A stretch of 15,461 bases of DNA from an uncultured Candidatus Melainabacteria bacterium (GTDB lineage Bacteria; Cyanobacteriota; Vampirovibrionia; Gastranaerophilales; Gastranaerophilaceae), in the NCBI GenBank assembly GCA_934726055.1, contig CAKVCZ010000023.1:1-15461 (forward strand). The letters run 5' to 3'. Below, in pieces: positions 14,252 to 15,461 of the stretch. The notes below the pieces were generated by a model that was not told the DNA's origin, searched no databases, and saw nothing but the letters and a program-made list of their open reading frames with translations. Position 1 is the first letter of the stretch; each line of letters begins with the position of its first letter. Made by a program: the position numbers and the translations under genes.

Positions 14252-15461
14252 TTATTTATAATTTCCGATTTTTAATTCAGGAGCTATTATATCCAAAGGT
14301 ATTGCTATCTTATCATTGTGAGGATGTTTGATATAAGCTCGTCCCTTGTAGAAATAATATTCATATTCTTGACCTTTTCCGGTACCCGTAATATCAACTT
14401 TTCCTTTAGGAGTTTCAAATTCAGACTTGTTGCCGTAAAAAACTCCTTCTGTACTTACGCTTTGAACATTACTTGCATGCAATAAGGTTAATTCTACGAT
14501 TTTCTTTCTGTCGGTTATGCGGTTATGATTTTCGTCATAATAATCATGACCTGATGCTGTCATTACTCTATGATACTTATTTCCATCAAAATCTTCAAAT
14601 GGTTCCCAATATTTTGCAGTTCCCATAGTAGATTCAGCTATGTTTTGAAGTAATTTTGGTGGCAAATTAAGATTGATACGATCTGTATTATTCGATGCTA
14701 TTGTAATAGGGGCATCATGCTTAACAGCATCATTTAAAGAACCTTTAACAGCATCCCCAAAACCAGATACTACTTCATCTGAATTTGAAGAACCCTTTGT
14801 AGTTATTGCACTAAATGCTGCATTTCCTGCTATATCCATTATGTCTTCACTACCTTTTCCATCACCAACTGTATCGGAAAGAACAGATATACCCGCAGAC
14901 AATCCCATTGCTGCAACCGGAGCACAAGCACCACCGCTCACAACAGTACATGCTGTTCCTGCAACAACGCCAGCTGTAACTTCAGCACCAATTTTTACAT
15001 ATCTTGCAGGTGCATCTATATCTTTTTTAGTTTTGCTAACTGCCGCTTTAAACTCTTTACTTTCGATACCTAGAGAATCCAATTCTTCTTGAGTAGGTTC
15101 AATACCTTGTTGTTGATAACGGTCTATGATACCCTTTAATTTCTTATTTGCTGATTCATATGTATTTGAAACTTTTTCTGAACCTTCTTCGCTATAATCA
15201 CCAATACCATCAACAATTGTTCTATAAAGACCTTTTGAACTTCCGTCAATTGTATCTTGCGCTAAATCACGATTAATGTTTAATGCTTGTTGTTTTGCTG
15301 TTAACATTTTTGACACATCATCATTTTTACGTTCTTCAATTTGAGCTTGTTTTTGAGCTTCCAATTCATCAACTTGTGGCTTATATGTTGCTTCATTTTT
15401 AGCTTTTGCTTCACTTGCTGTTTGAGCTGCCTGTGTTATTGCTTGATCTAAAACATTATTT
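14252..15461 (-). CDS. Partial large protein: coiled coil, glycine-rich hydrophobic patch, unknown C-terminal domain
   Basis: The reading frame is open to the window's right edge, so the N-terminus is missing; 402 residues and the stop are present. A TTG at 15364 is not a start, since open, similar Ala/Gln/Lys/Glu-rich coding sequence continues upstream. Visible residues 1-60 are a charged, Ala/Gln-rich coiled-coil stretch (containing QAAQTASEAKAKNEA). About 60-150 is helical and polar. About 157-197 is a Gly/Ala/Val patch with two Cys (GTACTVVSGGACAPV), of a type able to enter membranes. About 277-402 is a compact domain rich in Tyr and His (YYDENHNRITDRKK, EYEYYFYKGRAYIKHPHND). This layout, long helical part plus glycine patch plus distinct C-terminal domain, resembles secreted or polymorphic-toxin-like proteins, but no toxin motif or adjacent immunity gene is seen. 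Family unknown. Confidence 0.75.
   Translation of the reverse strand, partial: NNVLDQAITQAAQTASEAKAKNEATYKPQVDELEAQKQAQIEERKNDDVSKMLTAKQQALNINRDLAQDTIDGSSKGLYRTIVDGIGDYSEEGSEKVSNTYESANKKLKGIIDRYQQQGIEPTQEELDSLGIESKEFKAAVSKTKKDIDAPARYVKIGAEVTAGVVAGTACTVVSGGACAPVAAMGLSAGISVLSDTVGDGKGSEDIMDIAGNAAFSAITTKGSSNSDEVVSGFGDAVKGSLNDAVKHDAPITIASNNTDRINLNLPPKLLQNIAESTMGTAKYWEPFEDFDGNKYHRVMTASGHDYYDENHNRITDRKKIVELTLLHASNVQSVSTEGVFYGNKSEFETPKGKVDITGTGKGQEYEYYFYKGRAYIKHPHNDKIAIPLDIIAPELKIGNYK

Noticed and set aside
14673..15092. Plus-strand 139-codon reading frame inside the partial protein
   Set aside because: It mirrors the Gly/Ala-rich coding sequence on the other strand, has biased Ala/Pro/Thr composition and no ribosome site.
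15362..15364. TTG start of the right-edge gene
   Set aside because: The frame stays open with similar coiled-coil coding to the window end and no ribosome site precedes the TTG.

Overview
The window is AT-rich throughout, densely coded, and comes from a bacterium with a two-membrane-type envelope (TonB-type C-terminal domains, several signal peptides). My best guess at the source is a gut-type Vampirovibrionia/Gastranaerophilales (Melainabacteria, non-photosynthetic relatives of Cyanobacteria). The main reason is that YidC carries a large soluble insert between its first conserved Oxa1-type segments and the last two membrane helices, an arrangement I associate with cyanobacterial YidC. This assignment is inference; nothing in the window proves it.

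Left part (1-6927): a palindrome-rich left edge; a yidC-queA pair on the minus strand; a tRNA-Pro(UGG) with its own terminator and promoter, the leader of which carries a perfect DnaA-box sequence; a PLP-dependent Orn/Lys/Arg decarboxylase (minus); a divergent two-gene unit of an alpha/beta hydrolase and a methyltransferase-like protein (plus); and a convergent CstA-family transporter (minus). These are mostly ordinary housekeeping or metabolic genes.

Right part (6998-13434): a secreted von Willebrand factor A (VWA) protein on the plus strand faces a tight six-gene minus-strand operon. In transcription order the operon encodes a small two-helix membrane protein, a signal-peptide protein with a VirB10/TrbI-like beta domain, a membrane-anchored VWA protein with an intact MIDAS motif, a protein with a possible FHA-like N-terminus and about eight membrane helices, a membrane-anchored TonB_C-like protein, and a second TonB_C protein with an N-terminal zinc ribbon. 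Junctions are ATGA and TAATG overlaps or gaps of 7-12 bases, so these products are very probably made together. I know of no named system with this composition; it is the best candidate here for an undescribed envelope machine. A 19-bp perfect inverted repeat lies between the convergent ends of this operon and the secreted VWA gene.

Far right (13435-15461): a divergent promoter region, a small secreted helical protein with a clear terminator, and the 3' part of a larger Ala/Gln-rich, glycine-patch protein that runs off the window's right edge.
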